Origin: Bacillota bacterium
GTDB taxonomy: Bacteria; Bacillota; Sulfobacillia; RBS10-35; JAJYVN01
DNA length: 64,000 bases
NCBI GenBank assembly: GCA_021803205.1
Contig: JAJZMB010000144.1
Location: 1 to 64,000, forward strand
Direction of reading: 5' to 3'
Shown: piece after piece, positions 25,971 through 34,910 of the stretch
Position numbering within the stretch: position 1 is the stretch's first letter
How the letters are laid out: each line of letters begins with the position of its first letter
Translations under genes and position numbers: made by a program
Notes under the pieces: model-generated
Database searches by the model: none
Told to the model about the DNA's origin: nothing
The model's input: the letters and a program-made list of their open reading frames with translations, nothing else

Positions 25971-26016
25971 CCGTTGCTCTGGCGACGGCGCTGCAGGGTC
26001 CCCGTCCTCGCCGCGG
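25928..26016. terminator. 24-bp perfect inverted repeat across the cimA stop codon
   Basis: Arms 25928-25951 and 25993-26016 (beginning CCGCGGCGAGGACGG and its exact complement) are separated by 41 bases that include the cimA stop. The convergent small membrane-protein gene ends at 26134. A bidirectional terminator is the simplest reading, although there is no T-tract and the stem is unusually long. Confidence 0.6.
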
Positions 26017-26133
26017 ATGTCGAGTCCCTGACCGGTGACCGCGGACGGTCCTATGCGTGGGGCGGGGCATGATGGCACCTCGGGACAAGCGGGTGCCGTA
26101 CAACGGACTTGCCCAGGGTCCACCCCGGGGTTG

Positions 26134-26334
26134 TCATGCTGCGCGGGCGCGCCGCCACACATCGATCCAGATGACGGCGGTTACCAGCACGAAGGCCACC
26201 AGACCATCGAGGGCCCCCAGTGGATGTGCCAGGAGCCCCACCACGGCGAAGCAAACGACGAGCGCCCACAACTGGAAACTGTCGCCGACGAAGAAGCGCC
26301 ACAGGTAGAGCCCGAAACTGGCGATCGCCTTCAC
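26134..26334 (-). CDS. Small membrane protein, 66 residues
   Basis: Starts with GTG inside the stop of the upstream membrane-protein gene (GTGA overlap), so the two are translationally coupled. The sequence VKAIASFGLYLWRFFVGD is followed by two hydrophobic helices, LWALVVCFAVVGLLAH and LVAFVLVTAVIWIDVW, ending in RRARAA. No family was recognised, but the tight coupling and consistent codon use support a real gene and a joint function with the larger partner. Confidence 0.7.
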   Translation of the reverse strand: MKAIASFGLYLWRFFVGDSFQLWALVVCFAVVGLLAHPLGALDGLVAFVLVTAVIWIDVWRRARAA

Positions 26335-27035
26335 GCGCTCACCTTCTGCGCCGCGCCCGCGGCGATGCCTCGTCCACGGCGCAGCACGGCAACGGCGAGC
26401 CAGTTCAGCGCCAGATTGCCGATGGCCAGCCAGAGCACCGACGCGTCCGACCCCCACCAGCGGATGCCGAGGGCCTCGCCCAGCCACAGCGTGCCGAACG
26501 AAGTGAGCATGATCCCCACAATGAACTTCAGCACCACGTCCGGAATCCGCGAGAGCGGGCCGCGGGCGACCACCGTCCCTGCGATCACCACCGCGACGGC
26601 CACGACCGCGCCGATGACCGCGGAGCCGAGGGCCTTGCCGGTGGCTCCAAGGGCCAGGACGATGAACACAACCTCGGCGCCCTCCAGCAGGACTCCGTTG
26701 AACGCCGTGGCAAAAGCCAGCCGGGGATCTCCCGGTTCTTCCACGGACGCATGATGCCACCGGGTACCTAGACGGTACGTGGCCTTGGTCAGCCACTTGA
26801 CGCCGAAAAGCAGCAGCAGAGCCCCGATCACCCCGCGCAACACGGCGATCGGCAACTGCAGCAGGGCGAATCCGAGTCCCCCGGTGGCCACCACAAGGAT
26901 CCCGGTCGCCGCCAGGGTGCCGTACAAAGCCGGCGCCCACCCGGCTGTGGCGGCCGCGGCCACCACAATGATCGCCGCCTCGACGAACTCCACAAGCGAG
27001 CCGCCGAAAGCGGTTGTCGCGAAGCCCCAATTCAA
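26331..27035 (-). CDS. Predicted multi-pass membrane protein, COG4280-like
   Basis: 234 residues from a TTG with a long G-rich ribosome site. About six or seven hydrophobic helices. Two acidic repeats within helices stand out: GSLVEFVEAAIIVVAAA near the N-terminus and GVLLEGAEVVFIVLALG in the middle. Such paired E-containing helices recall the E-x-G-D/E motifs of LysE/GDT1-type cation exporters, and the arrangement agrees with the uncharacterised COG4280 membrane proteins. An ion or metal transport role is inferred only. Coupled to the following 66-residue membrane protein. Confidence 0.7.
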   Translation of the reverse strand: MNWGFATTAFGGSLVEFVEAAIIVVAAAATAGWAPALYGTLAATGILVVATGGLGFALLQLPIAVLRGVIGALLLLFGVKWLTKATYRLGTRWHHASVEEPGDPRLAFATAFNGVLLEGAEVVFIVLALGATGKALGSAVIGAVVAVAVVIAGTVVARGPLSRIPDVVLKFIVGIMLTSFGTLWLGEALGIRWWGSDASVLWLAIGNLALNWLAVAVLRRGRGIAAGAAQKVSA

Positions 27036-27256
27036 CCTGGATCGAACCCCCCCCGTCGCGACGGATGAGATGCGCACGGTTTCCGGATGCAATAAACGGA
27101 TTACGCGCTCCGGGGAGGGGGATCCTCCCGGGCGCGTGCGAAAGTTTGCGGTGCGGCCCGTCTGTGCCGGCTTGGGGTCTCCGGGCGCTGCGGCGGGTCC
27201 AGTTGCGAGGGGCCGCTCCTCCATATGGCGAATCCCCGCCCGCGGGGGGACGGGTA

Positions 27257-27718
27257 TTGGCGGCACAGGACGAGCAGATGCGCTTGGAAGCGGTGCAGGT
27301 GGGCGCCGACGCGGAATTTGACGCGCGGCTGCGCGCGTATTGGCGGGATCTCGGCGCGGTGCCGACGCCCGCCTGGCACGCGCGGTACACCGCGCGCCTG
27401 CGCGAAGAGGAGGGGCGGACCCGGTACACCTTCTGGGGGGTGGAGGGCGGGCGCCGTATCGGCTTGGTCATGCTCCGTCTCGACGCCGATTGGGTATACC
27501 CTGAGCACCGTGCCGGCTACATCGCGGAGTTCACGGTCTTTGCCCCTTGGCGCCGGCGCGGCTTCGGCCGGCGCCTCTTCCTCCTGGCGCAGGCGTGGTT
27601 TCGCGAGCGCGGCTGTTCGCAGATCGAACTCGACGTCCTCCCGAACAATCGTGCCGGCATGGCCTTCTGGAGAAGCCTGGGCTTCGCGCTGATGTACCAC
27701 CGGCTGCGCCGGCCGTGA
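27257..27718 (+). CDS. GNAT-family N-acetyltransferase
   Basis: 153 residues from a TTG with GGGGGGA six bases upstream; an ATG at 27278 is an alternative. The acetyl-CoA pyrophosphate-binding motif A is clear: IAEFTVFAPWRRRGFGRRLF (RxxGxG/A form), followed by motif B, ELDVLPNNRAGMAFWRSLGF, where N and the FWxxxGF end are typical of the family. The N-terminus is charged and helical. Substrate unknown. It precedes folP by about 145 bases on the same strand but no functional link is evident. Confidence 0.88.
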   Translation: MAAQDEQMRLEAVQVGADAEFDARLRAYWRDLGAVPTPAWHARYTARLREEEGRTRYTFWGVEGGRRIGLVMLRLDADWVYPEHRAGYIAEFTVFAPWRRRGFGRRLFLLAQAWFRERGCSQIELDVLPNNRAGMAFWRSLGFALMYHRLRRP

Positions 27719-27863
27719 CCGGGGCGGGCCACGCGGGCCGGCGGGCGGGGTCATGGCCCGCGGGGGCTTTTGCATCGGCGCTGCGGTCGGGGTAGACTCG
27801 TTCGGATTCATGCAGGGTTGCTGTGTGGGCGAGCGCTTGTTTGCGCATCTCCGGAGAGGCGGG

Positions 27864-28751
27864 ATGGCAGCTGTGACACCGGTCCCAGAGGCTGCGTCCG
27901 CCGTGCCCGCTCCGCCCCGATTTGCCTGGGGGTCGCGCACCTTCGTCATGGGCATCGTCAACGCCACCCCAGACTCCTTCTCGGGCGACGGGCTCGGGGA
28001 CGACGTCGCCGCCGCGGTCTCCAGAGGCCTGGAACAGGTCGCCGCGGGAGCGGACATTCTGGATGTCGGCGGGGAGTCCACGCGCCCCGGAGCGGCGCCC
28101 GTATCGCTCCGGGAAGAGATGCGGCGGGTGCTGCCGGTCATCGCGGGCCTGCGCCGGCAAACCGCGACGCCGATCTCCGTGGACACGGTGAAGGCTGAGG
28201 TGGCGGATGCCGCCCTGCGCGCCGGGGCGAACATCGTCAACGACGTGTGGGGCCTGCGCCGCGACCGGCGCCTCGCAGAGGTCGCGGCCGCTCGCCGCGC
28301 GGTGTTGATCATCGTGCACAACCGGCCGGCCCGGGCTGTGGTGGACGCCCTGGGCGGCGTGTACCCGGAGGTGGCCTACGCCGACCTGGTCTCCGAGGTG
28401 CGCGCCGAACTCCTGGAGGCGGCGGGATGGGCCGAGGCCGCTGGCGTCCCGCCGGATCACATCTGGTTGGATCCTGGCATCGGCTTCGGCAAGACGCCGG
28501 AGCAGAACCTGGAACTCCTGCGGCGATTGCCCGATTTGCGCACCGGCCACCCCCTGCTTGTGGGCCCGTCGCGCAAGTCGTTCATCGGCCGGGTGCTCCA
28601 TCTGCCCGCCGGGGAGCGGGACCACGGCACCGCCGCCGCCGTCGCCCTCTGCAGCGCCGGCGGCGCGGACATCGTGCGCGTGCACAACGTGCAGGCCATG
28701 GTGCATACGGTGCGGGTCGCGGACGCGATCAGCCGGGTGGGCGGTACGTGA
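27864..28751 (+). CDS. folP: Dihydropteroate synthase
   Basis: Joins 6-hydroxymethyl-dihydropterin pyrophosphate and p-aminobenzoate in folate synthesis; target of sulfonamides. 295 residues; ATG with GGAGAGG upstream. Motifs: VMGIVNATPDSFSGDG (pyrophosphate loop), ILDVGGESTRPGA (loop 2), ISVDTVKAEVADAAL, WLDPGIGFGKTPEQN and LVGPSRKSFIGRVL (phosphate-binding SRK). The stop overlaps the folC start (GTGA), so the two are co-translated. folB, folK and pabA/B are not in the window. Confidence 0.96.
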   Translation: MAAVTPVPEAASAVPAPPRFAWGSRTFVMGIVNATPDSFSGDGLGDDVAAAVSRGLEQVAAGADILDVGGESTRPGAAPVSLREEMRRVLPVIAGLRRQTATPISVDTVKAEVADAALRAGANIVNDVWGLRRDRRLAEVAAARRAVLIIVHNRPARAVVDALGGVYPEVAYADLVSEVRAELLEAAGWAEAAGVPPDHIWLDPGIGFGKTPEQNLELLRRLPDLRTGHPLLVGPSRKSFIGRVLHLPAGERDHGTAAAVALCSAGGADIVRVHNVQAMVHTVRVADAISRVGGT

Positions 28752-30082
28752 CCGCGTGCCGGGACGGCGAGACGTTGGATCCTCCGGCCCGCACCGCCTC
28801 CGGCCTTGGCACGGCGGTCGAATACGCCGGCTATGAGGCCCTGCTCGCCCTGGAGGACAAAGAGCGGGGAGACGCAACCGTGCTCGGCTGGGACGTCGGG
28901 CGCATGCGCCGGCTGCTCGCGGCCCTGGGATCCCCGCAGCGGCGCCTGCGCTGCACCCTGATCGCCGGCAGCAAAGGCAAGGGCTCCACGGCGGCGATGC
29001 TCGAAGCCTGCCTGCGCGCCGCGGGCCGCCGCACCGGTCTGTACACCCAGCCGCACCTGCATCGCTACTCGGAGCGGATCCGCATTGCCGGCCGTACCGT
29101 GCCGGCGGAGGACAGCCGCGCCGGGCTGCGGACCGTCCTCGGAGCCGCGCCGGACCGCGTGACGGCCTTTGAAGCCGCCACGGCTTACTGCCTGTGGGCC
29201 TTCGCCGCCGCAGGCGTGGAGGAGGCCGTGTTGGAGGTCGGGTTTGCGGGACGCCTGGATGCCACGGCAGAAGCCGACCCGGCCCTGGTCCTGCTCTTGC
29301 CGATCGAGCGCGAGCACGCGGACATCTTGGGGCCGACGCAGGCGGACGTGGCCGGCCACGACCTGCAACTGTTCCGGTACGGGCGGATCTGTTTCTCGGC
29401 CCGGCAGCCGCCGGCGGTGGCGGCAATGCTGGCGGCGCGCTGCGCTGCCCAAGGTCTGGACGATCCGCTTGTGCCGCCGCCTGAACCCGCCCCGCGCGGG
29501 CGGGTGCGACTCCGCCTGCCGGCGGGTGGCAGGCTGGAGACCACCCTCGGCCTGCCCGGCCCCTTCCAGGAGGGCAATGCGGCACTTGCCGCCGCAGGCG
29601 CGGCGGCCCTGGGCTGCGCGCCGGAGGCCATCGCCTCCGGCTTGGCCGCGGCCCGCTGGCCGGGGCGGTGGGAGCGGGTCCTCTGGCGGCCGGAGGTGAT
29701 CGTGGACGGGGCGCACACTCCCCTTTCGGCTGCCGCGGCGCGACAGGCGCTGGAGCGGGTTGTGGGCGGGCGGCGGACCGCACTGGTCGTCGGCATGTTT
29801 GCCGACAAGGACGCGCGAGGGTTTGCCGCCGCCTTTGGCGGCCTGGCCGGGAGGGTCTGGGCGACCGAACCCGACCATCCACGGGCCATGCCCGCCGCCG
29901 ATACGGCCGCGGCGTTCCTGTCGACCGGTGCCTTTTCCGGGTGCGTCGTCGCGACCGCCCAGGCGGACGCCGCCCTGGAGGCGGCGATCGCCTGGGCCGG
30001 GCCGCGCGGGGTGGTACTGGTCGCGGGGAGCCTGCGCCTCGCCGCCCAGGTTCGGGTCCACTTCGGCCGAAGCCTGACCTGA
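28748..30082 (+). CDS. folC: Folylpolyglutamate synthase / dihydrofolate synthase
   Basis: Mur-ligase-related enzyme that adds glutamate to dihydropteroate and/or folates. 444 residues, starting with GTG within the folP stop. ATP-binding loop IAGSKGKGSTAAML near residue 77, then QPHLHRYSERIRI (folate-binding SPHL..ERI), VLEVGFAGRLDATAE, HADILGPTQADVAGH and VDGAHTPLSAAAARQ in the C-terminal domain. The last is the family DGAHNP motif with Thr in place of Asn. Whether both activities are present cannot be judged from sequence. A small hairpin directly follows the stop. Confidence 0.94.
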   Translation: MTACRDGETLDPPARTASGLGTAVEYAGYEALLALEDKERGDATVLGWDVGRMRRLLAALGSPQRRLRCTLIAGSKGKGSTAAMLEACLRAAGRRTGLYTQPHLHRYSERIRIAGRTVPAEDSRAGLRTVLGAAPDRVTAFEAATAYCLWAFAAAGVEEAVLEVGFAGRLDATAEADPALVLLLPIEREHADILGPTQADVAGHDLQLFRYGRICFSARQPPAVAAMLAARCAAQGLDDPLVPPPEPAPRGRVRLRLPAGGRLETTLGLPGPFQEGNAALAAAGAAALGCAPEAIASGLAAARWPGRWERVLWRPEVIVDGAHTPLSAAAARQALERVVGGRRTALVVGMFADKDARGFAAAFGGLAGRVWATEPDHPRAMPAADTAAAFLSTGAFSGCVVATAQADAALEAAIAWAGPRGVVLVAGSLRLAAQVRVHFGRSLT

Positions 30083-30097
30083 CGCGGGTCTCCCGCG
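30083..30097. terminator. CGCGGG / CCCGCG hairpin after folC
   Basis: Six-bp perfect stem with a TCT loop immediately after the folC stop and ten bases from the stop of the converging ytpB gene. Short and without T-tract; its position is the main support. Confidence 0.4.
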
Positions 30098-30106
30098 GCT
30101 CTGGGC

Positions 30107-31243
30107 TCAGGGGGCCACGGGTCGCAGGGTCCCCTGCGCCCGGAGCCAGCGGACCGCCCAGTACAGAAACCACGTCTCTGGACCAGCGGCGCGCAGGACC
30201 CGCCAGGCGTCCCCGGCCAATCCCTGCCGGGCCACCTTGGGATCGGCGAGGTAGAGCGCGGGCAGCCCGGAGGTCACGGTGCGGTGAAAGGCGGCGCCGG
30301 GCAGGTCCGCCACGGCGGACACCGCTCTGCGGCGGAAGGTCCGCAGGCGCGCGGCGGCCTCCCTGGCCCCGCGGTAATAGAAGGTGAAGTTCATGTCCCC
30401 GCCGACGCTGTCCTCCGTCCGGTCGATCCAGTAGTCGAGCAGGATGTGTAGGCCGGTGACCCAGGGGAAATAGGCCCGGCGAATCCGGCGGGCAAGGGGG
30501 GCGGTGAGCGCGCCGGTGGCGGCGGAGGCGAACAGGGCGAACACCCCGAGCGTCGAACCGGTGGCGGCGGCCGTCTCGTACCAGGACAGCCCCGGGGCGT
30601 GGGAGGCCAGTCCCTCCGCGAAACGGCGCACTGCCTCCTCGCGGCCGGAGGGCAGGTGCTTGTATTGCTGGAGTTCGCAGTACCAGCCCACAAGCAGCCC
30701 GGCCTCCGCGGTGAACGCCACCCGGGCGGCCTCGGGCAGGGCGCAGACCTCCGCGCGGCAGGTGTGTACCAGCATGTCGAGGTAGCCGCCGTCTTCCCGG
30801 TTCGGATGGAGGCGGTAAAAGCGCAGCGGATCCCCGTTGTCTCGGGCCGGTCCCGGTGGGGCGACAGCTTCCCGCATGGCCGTGTGCATCTGGGCGAAGT
30901 CGGCGGCTCCGCACGCGGCGGAACGGTCGCAGAGGTTGTCCAGATAGTCGCTGATGGTCTGCAGGGCGACGATGAACCGCGAGGCGCGGGCGGCGGCGGG
31001 ACCGGCCGCGAGGGCGTAGACGCCCCCGCCCTCGCAGTGGAAGCGCTTGGCGGTGAGGCTGGACTGCGCCTGGCGTCGGAGCTCCGGGTCCGGGATGGCG
31101 GCTGCGCGGGCTTGCCAGCCGCACAGCAAGGCGTCGATGTCGCGCAGCAGGGCCGGCAGCGCTCGGGCGACGGAGAGCACGCCGGCGACTGCAGCGCCGG
31201 GACGGGCGGCCGGTCGGGCTTGCGGGTCGGGCGACTCGGGCAT
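30107..31243 (-). CDS. ytpB: YtpB-like large terpene synthase (DUF2600, tetraprenyl-beta-curcumene synthase type)
   Basis: 378 residues, close to Bacillus YtpB, which cyclises heptaprenyl diphosphate to tetraprenyl-beta-curcumene, a precursor of C35 spore-associated terpenoids. Aspartate-rich segments expected for diphosphate-Mg binding are present: QTISDYLDNLCDR at about 110-120 and HILLDYWIDRTED at about 280. RFYRLHPNREDGGYLDMLV and GDMNFTFYYRG match the family. No classical membrane span. Downstream squalene-hopene-type cyclase is not in the window. The product length is inferred from the family. Divergent from nadK with 117 bases between. Confidence 0.87.
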   Translation of the reverse strand: MPESPDPQARPAARPGAAVAGVLSVARALPALLRDIDALLCGWQARAAAIPDPELRRQAQSSLTAKRFHCEGGGVYALAAGPAAARASRFIVALQTISDYLDNLCDRSAACGAADFAQMHTAMREAVAPPGPARDNGDPLRFYRLHPNREDGGYLDMLVHTCRAEVCALPEAARVAFTAEAGLLVGWYCELQQYKHLPSGREEAVRRFAEGLASHAPGLSWYETAAATGSTLGVFALFASAATGALTAPLARRIRRAYFPWVTGLHILLDYWIDRTEDSVGGDMNFTFYYRGAREAAARLRTFRRRAVSAVADLPGAAFHRTVTSGLPALYLADPKVARQGLAGDAWRVLRAAGPETWFLYWAVRWLRAQGTLRPVAP

Positions 31244-31360
31244 GGAAAGAGGATACCCTGTCTCGGGCCGCCCTCGAAAGTGGCACACGCCGAACAGCCG
31301 GCCGGCGGCCCGCTCCGGATGGCAGCCGGTGCCCGCGTCGGGGGCAGGAGGGGATGCGCC

Positions 31361-32365
31361 ATGACGAGAACAGCGCGCTTCAGCCGCGGAGTTCCTGCCG
31401 TCCGCCCCGATTCCGCTTCCGCCGCGCAGCGGCAAATGGCTGCGCCGCGCCGGGAAGGAGCCCGACTGTTGCAGGGCGAGGTCAGATGCGTCGGTGTGCT
31501 GGCCAATCTCGACAAGGACAACGCCCCTGCGCTCTGTGCGCGGCTTCTCAAGTGGCTGGGCAGCCGCGGAGTGCAAGCCCTGCTTCCGAGGGAACTCGCC
31601 GAGGTCCTGCCGGGCGGCCGGCCACCGGCCACCATGGCGGAGATGGCGGACACGGCGCAGTTCCTGATCGTCCTGGGCGGGGACGGCACCCTGCTTTCTG
31701 CGGCGCGTCGCGCCGCGGTGCACGGGGGGGTGCCCCTGCTCGGCGTCAATCTCGGCCATCTCGGCTTCCTCACGGAATTGGAGGAGGCCGATCTGTTCAC
31801 GGCGCTGCCTGAACTCTTGCAGGGACACTACGAGATTGACGAACGCATGATCCTGGAGTGCGCCATCCACACCGATGGCGCACCAGCGGAGCGGTTTTTG
31901 GCGGTCAACGACGTTGTGGTGACCAAGGGCCCGTTTGCGCGCCTCATCCGCCTGGCCCTCGCGGCGGACGCACGTCCCGTGGTCAGCTACCGGGGCGACG
32001 GCATGATCGTCTCGACGCCCACCGGTTCGACCGCATACTCGCTGTCGGCGGGAGGGCCCGTGCTGCACCCGCAGGTGCAGGGCATTCTCGTCACTCCCAT
32101 CTGTCCGCACACATTCTACTCGCGGCCCCTGCTGGTCGCGGGATCGGAACGCCTCCGGCTCGATATCGACGTCGCACCGGGCCCGTGGGGGCGTGTGGAC
32201 GTGGCCCTGACCGTCGATGCCCAAGAGGGCCGGATGCTCCGACCCGGTGAATGGGTCGAGGTGGCTGCGGCCTCCGCGCGTGCCCGCCTTGTGCGGCGGC
32301 AGGGCTGGAATTTCTACGAGGTACTGCGTCGGAAGCTCGCCGAGGACGACCGGCTGGGTCTGTAA
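31361..32365 (+). CDS. nadK: NAD kinase
   Basis: Phosphorylates NAD to NADP with ATP or polyphosphate. From the ATG, which has AGGAGG nine bases upstream, the protein has 334 residues. A TTG at 31469 with AAGGAG would give 298, closer to the family norm, and the Arg/Pro-rich extra N-terminus looks unlike the enzyme; both starts are possible. Signatures: VLGGDGTLLSAARR (GGDG), LGVNLGHLGFL, AVNDVVVTKG (NE/D motif), YRGDGMIVSTPTGSTAYSLS and AGGPVLHP. First gene of the nadK-argR-recN string known from many Bacillota, here without the usual tlyA rRNA methylase. Confidence 0.95.
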   Translation: MTRTARFSRGVPAVRPDSASAAQRQMAAPRREGARLLQGEVRCVGVLANLDKDNAPALCARLLKWLGSRGVQALLPRELAEVLPGGRPPATMAEMADTAQFLIVLGGDGTLLSAARRAAVHGGVPLLGVNLGHLGFLTELEEADLFTALPELLQGHYEIDERMILECAIHTDGAPAERFLAVNDVVVTKGPFARLIRLALAADARPVVSYRGDGMIVSTPTGSTAYSLSAGGPVLHPQVQGILVTPICPHTFYSRPLLVAGSERLRLDIDVAPGPWGRVDVALTVDAQEGRMLRPGEWVEVAAASARARLVRRQGWNFYEVLRRKLAEDDRLGL

Positions 32366-32480
32366 CGGCCCGACGGTGGTTGTCCTGTCCCGCGACCGCC
32401 TCCATCGGGGCCGGAGGCGTGCGTCCCGTGCGGCCCGGCAAGGACCGGGTGGCCCGCGCGAAGGGTGGAGCGATGCTGGC

Positions 32481-32993
32481 GTGGCTACACGGGAAGGCAC
32501 CGGGGCGCAGAAGGCCCGGCGCCAGGCGCGCATCATGCAATTGGTCGGGCAGCGGGTGATCGACACCCAGGAGGAACTGGCCGTCCGTCTGCAGGCCGAG
32601 GGCTTCCCGGTTACACAGGCGACGGTCAGCCGGGATATCCGGGAACTGCGGCTGGTCAAGGTACCGACCGGTGACGGCCGTTACCGCTACGCGCCGGCAG
32701 ACCCTCCCGTGCCCACGGTGGTCCTGAGCGAACGCCTGCTGCGCCTGTTCGCGGAGTGTGTCACGGGCTTGGAGGCCAGCGAGAACATCGTCGTCCTGGC
32801 CACCCTGTCCGGTACCGCGCAGGGAGTCGCGGAGGCGGTCGACGCCCTGCGCGCGCCGGAGGTCATCGGGACGCTGGCCGGTGAACGCACGGTGTTCGTG
32901 GTGATCAAGCCCAAGCGTGCCGTGCCCCGGTTCCTCGAACGCATGCGCCGCCTGAGTGCCTTCACCCAGGAGCCGGTGCCTCCGGCACGCTGA
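32481..32993 (+). CDS. argR: Arginine repressor ArgR
   Basis: Hexameric arginine-responsive regulator of arginine synthesis and catabolism, often also a recombination accessory protein. 170 residues from GTG. N-terminal winged helix: ARIMQLVGQRVIDTQEELAVR and TQATVSRDIRELRLVKVP (recognition helix). The C-terminal domain ENIVVLATLSGTAQGVAEAVDAL with GTLAGERTVFVVIKP binds arginine and forms trimers; the family GTIAGDDT loop reads GTLAGERT, so the acidic DD pair that contacts arginine is replaced by ER. That change could affect effector binding. A Pro/Arg tail extends past the usual end. Confidence 0.93.
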   Translation: MATREGTGAQKARRQARIMQLVGQRVIDTQEELAVRLQAEGFPVTQATVSRDIRELRLVKVPTGDGRYRYAPADPPVPTVVLSERLLRLFAECVTGLEASENIVVLATLSGTAQGVAEAVDALRAPEVIGTLAGERTVFVVIKPKRAVPRFLERMRRLSAFTQEPVPPAR

Positions 32994-33101
32994 CCGCCGG
33001 CGTGCCGCGTGCCCGAGGTGGGGTGGGTCGGCCGGCGCCGGTTCCGGGTGGCGTACCGGCAGGCAGGGAGTCGCAGCTGCACTGACCGGACAGAGGAGGC
33101 G

Positions 33102-34817
33102 ATGGACGTGCTGCGCAGGCTCGAAGTCGAGCATCTGGCCATCCTGGAACGGGTGGACCTGGAGTTCGGCCCGGGGCTCAATGTGCTGAGCGGTGAAACG
33201 GGCGCCGGGAAATCCCTGTTACTGGACGCCTTGCAACTTGCCCTGGGCGCACGGGCGGATCCCGGCCTGATCCGTCAGGGAGAACCACGCCTGGCCGTGA
33301 CGGCGCTGTTTTACGTGCCGGAGGGCGCACCGGCGGCCGCCCACCTCGCCGGCTTGGGAGCCGCTGCGGAGGACGGGGCGGTCATCGTGCACCGGGAGGT
33401 GTCCCGGGACAACCGTGGCGTCTGCCGCATCAACGGACAACTGGTCACGGCGGGCACGCTGCGCGCGGCCGGCTCCGCCCTGCTCTCCCTCCTGGGCCAG
33501 GGCGAACACCACCGCTTCGCCCAGCCGGCGGCGCAACTGGATTTCCTGGACGGTTACGCGGGTACGTGGGACCTCCGCCGGGAATTCGCCGCGGCCTACG
33601 CCGGCTGGCAGCAGGCCAAGGCCGCGGCCGCGGCGATCGGCGGCGACGAGCGCGAGCGGGAGCGCCGTCGCGAGCTGTTCGCCTTCGCCGTCGGCGAGAT
33701 CGATGCGCTGTCCCCGGCCGCCGATGAGGAGGAGCGCCTGGCCGCGCGGCGACAGCAACTCGCGCACGCACAACGGTTGCTCGCCGCCGTCGAGGGGGCC
33801 CTCGCGGCGCTCTGGGAAGGGGAGGCGGCGGCCCGAGACCGCCTCGGGGCGGCCGCGCGCGACCTCGACGCCATCGCCCGCGTGGACCCCTCCGTGGGTG
33901 AGGCCGTGGTCATGTTGGAGCAGGCATCCATCGCGGTCGACGAAGCCGCCCGGACGCTGCGGCGCTACCGCGACACCGTCCCGTTCGAACCGCAGGAGGC
34001 GGCGGCGCTGGAAGAGCGATGGACAGCGCTGCAGCGCTGCAAGCGGAAGTACGGCGACACCCTCGCCGAGGTGCTCGCCTACCGCGACCGCGCGGCGGCG
34101 GAGGTCGCCGCGCTGGAGGCCTCGGCTGCCGCCGCGGATGCACTCTCCGCCGAGATCTCCGCCCGGGCCGGTGCGCTCGGTGTCCTGGCCGCGGAACTCG
34201 GGCACCGGCGTCGCGAGGCCGCACCCCGGCTCTGCCGGGAGGTGGCCGCCGCGCTGGCGGAACTGGGTATGCCGGGAGCGCGCCTGGACGTCGAACTGAC
34301 CACCCGCCCCGACCCCGAGGGGATCCCCGTGGACGGGGAGTCCAGGGCCTGTGGCGAACGGGGCTGCGAAACCATCCGTCTGATCTGGGCCGCGAATGCC
34401 GGTGAACCGGGACAGCCGCTCGCCCGGGCCGCTTCCGGCGGGGAACTTGCGCGCCTGCTGCTGTGTCTGCACTCCCTGCGGGCCGAGGGGGAGACTGTGC
34501 CCACGCTGGTCTTCGACGAAATCGACGCGGGCGTCGGCGGCAGGGCCGCGGCGGCCGTGGCCCTGCGCCTGCGGGATCTGGCCGCGGACCGCCAGGTCCT
34601 TTGCGTCACGCACCTGGCGGTCATCGCCGCCGCCGCGGACCGCCACTTCGCCATCGAGAAGTCGGAGCGGGACGGGAGGACCATGGCCGCGGTGCGGCCC
34701 CTGGACGGAGATGCCCGGACCGCGGAGATCGCGCGGATGCTCGACGGCGGGCGGGGGAGCACATCCCGGGAGCACGCGCTGGAGATGATGGCGCACTTCG
34801 CGCGACCGGCGGTCTGA
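33102..34817 (+). CDS. recN: DNA repair protein RecN
   Basis: SMC-like ATPase acting early in double-strand break repair. 571 residues; ATG with AGAGGAGG upstream. Walker A GETGAGKSLLLDALQLALG near residues 33-40, the two coiled-coil arms (about 150-360, rich in Ala, Glu and Arg), the ABC signature ASGGELARLLLCLHSL, and Walker B TLVFDEIDAGVGGRAA, then QVLCVTHLAVIAAAADRHF. Length and order are typical. In Bacillus recN also precedes spoIVB and spo0A, as here. Confidence 0.96.
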   Translation: MDVLRRLEVEHLAILERVDLEFGPGLNVLSGETGAGKSLLLDALQLALGARADPGLIRQGEPRLAVTALFYVPEGAPAAAHLAGLGAAAEDGAVIVHREVSRDNRGVCRINGQLVTAGTLRAAGSALLSLLGQGEHHRFAQPAAQLDFLDGYAGTWDLRREFAAAYAGWQQAKAAAAAIGGDERERERRRELFAFAVGEIDALSPAADEEERLAARRQQLAHAQRLLAAVEGALAALWEGEAAARDRLGAAARDLDAIARVDPSVGEAVVMLEQASIAVDEAARTLRRYRDTVPFEPQEAAALEERWTALQRCKRKYGDTLAEVLAYRDRAAAEVAALEASAAAADALSAEISARAGALGVLAAELGHRRREAAPRLCREVAAALAELGMPGARLDVELTTRPDPEGIPVDGESRACGERGCETIRLIWAANAGEPGQPLARAASGGELARLLLCLHSLRAEGETVPTLVFDEIDAGVGGRAAAAVALRLRDLAADRQVLCVTHLAVIAAAADRHFAIEKSERDGRTMAAVRPLDGDARTAEIARMLDGGRGSTSREHALEMMAHFARPAV

Positions 34818-34910
34818 CGGTCGGCGCGTCCGTCGGGGTCTGGCCGCTGCCGAGCGGGACTGCCAGGGTCCACGGTCCGGACCCGGGCACGGGGAACGGG
34901 GGGAGTCCGC

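Noticed and set aside
27531-31286. Antisense open frame of about 1250 codons across folP-folC
   Set aside because: It runs opposite to clear genes, is dominated by Arg, Pro and Ala, and has no ribosome site or domain. Long antisense frames are expected when third positions are almost all G or C.
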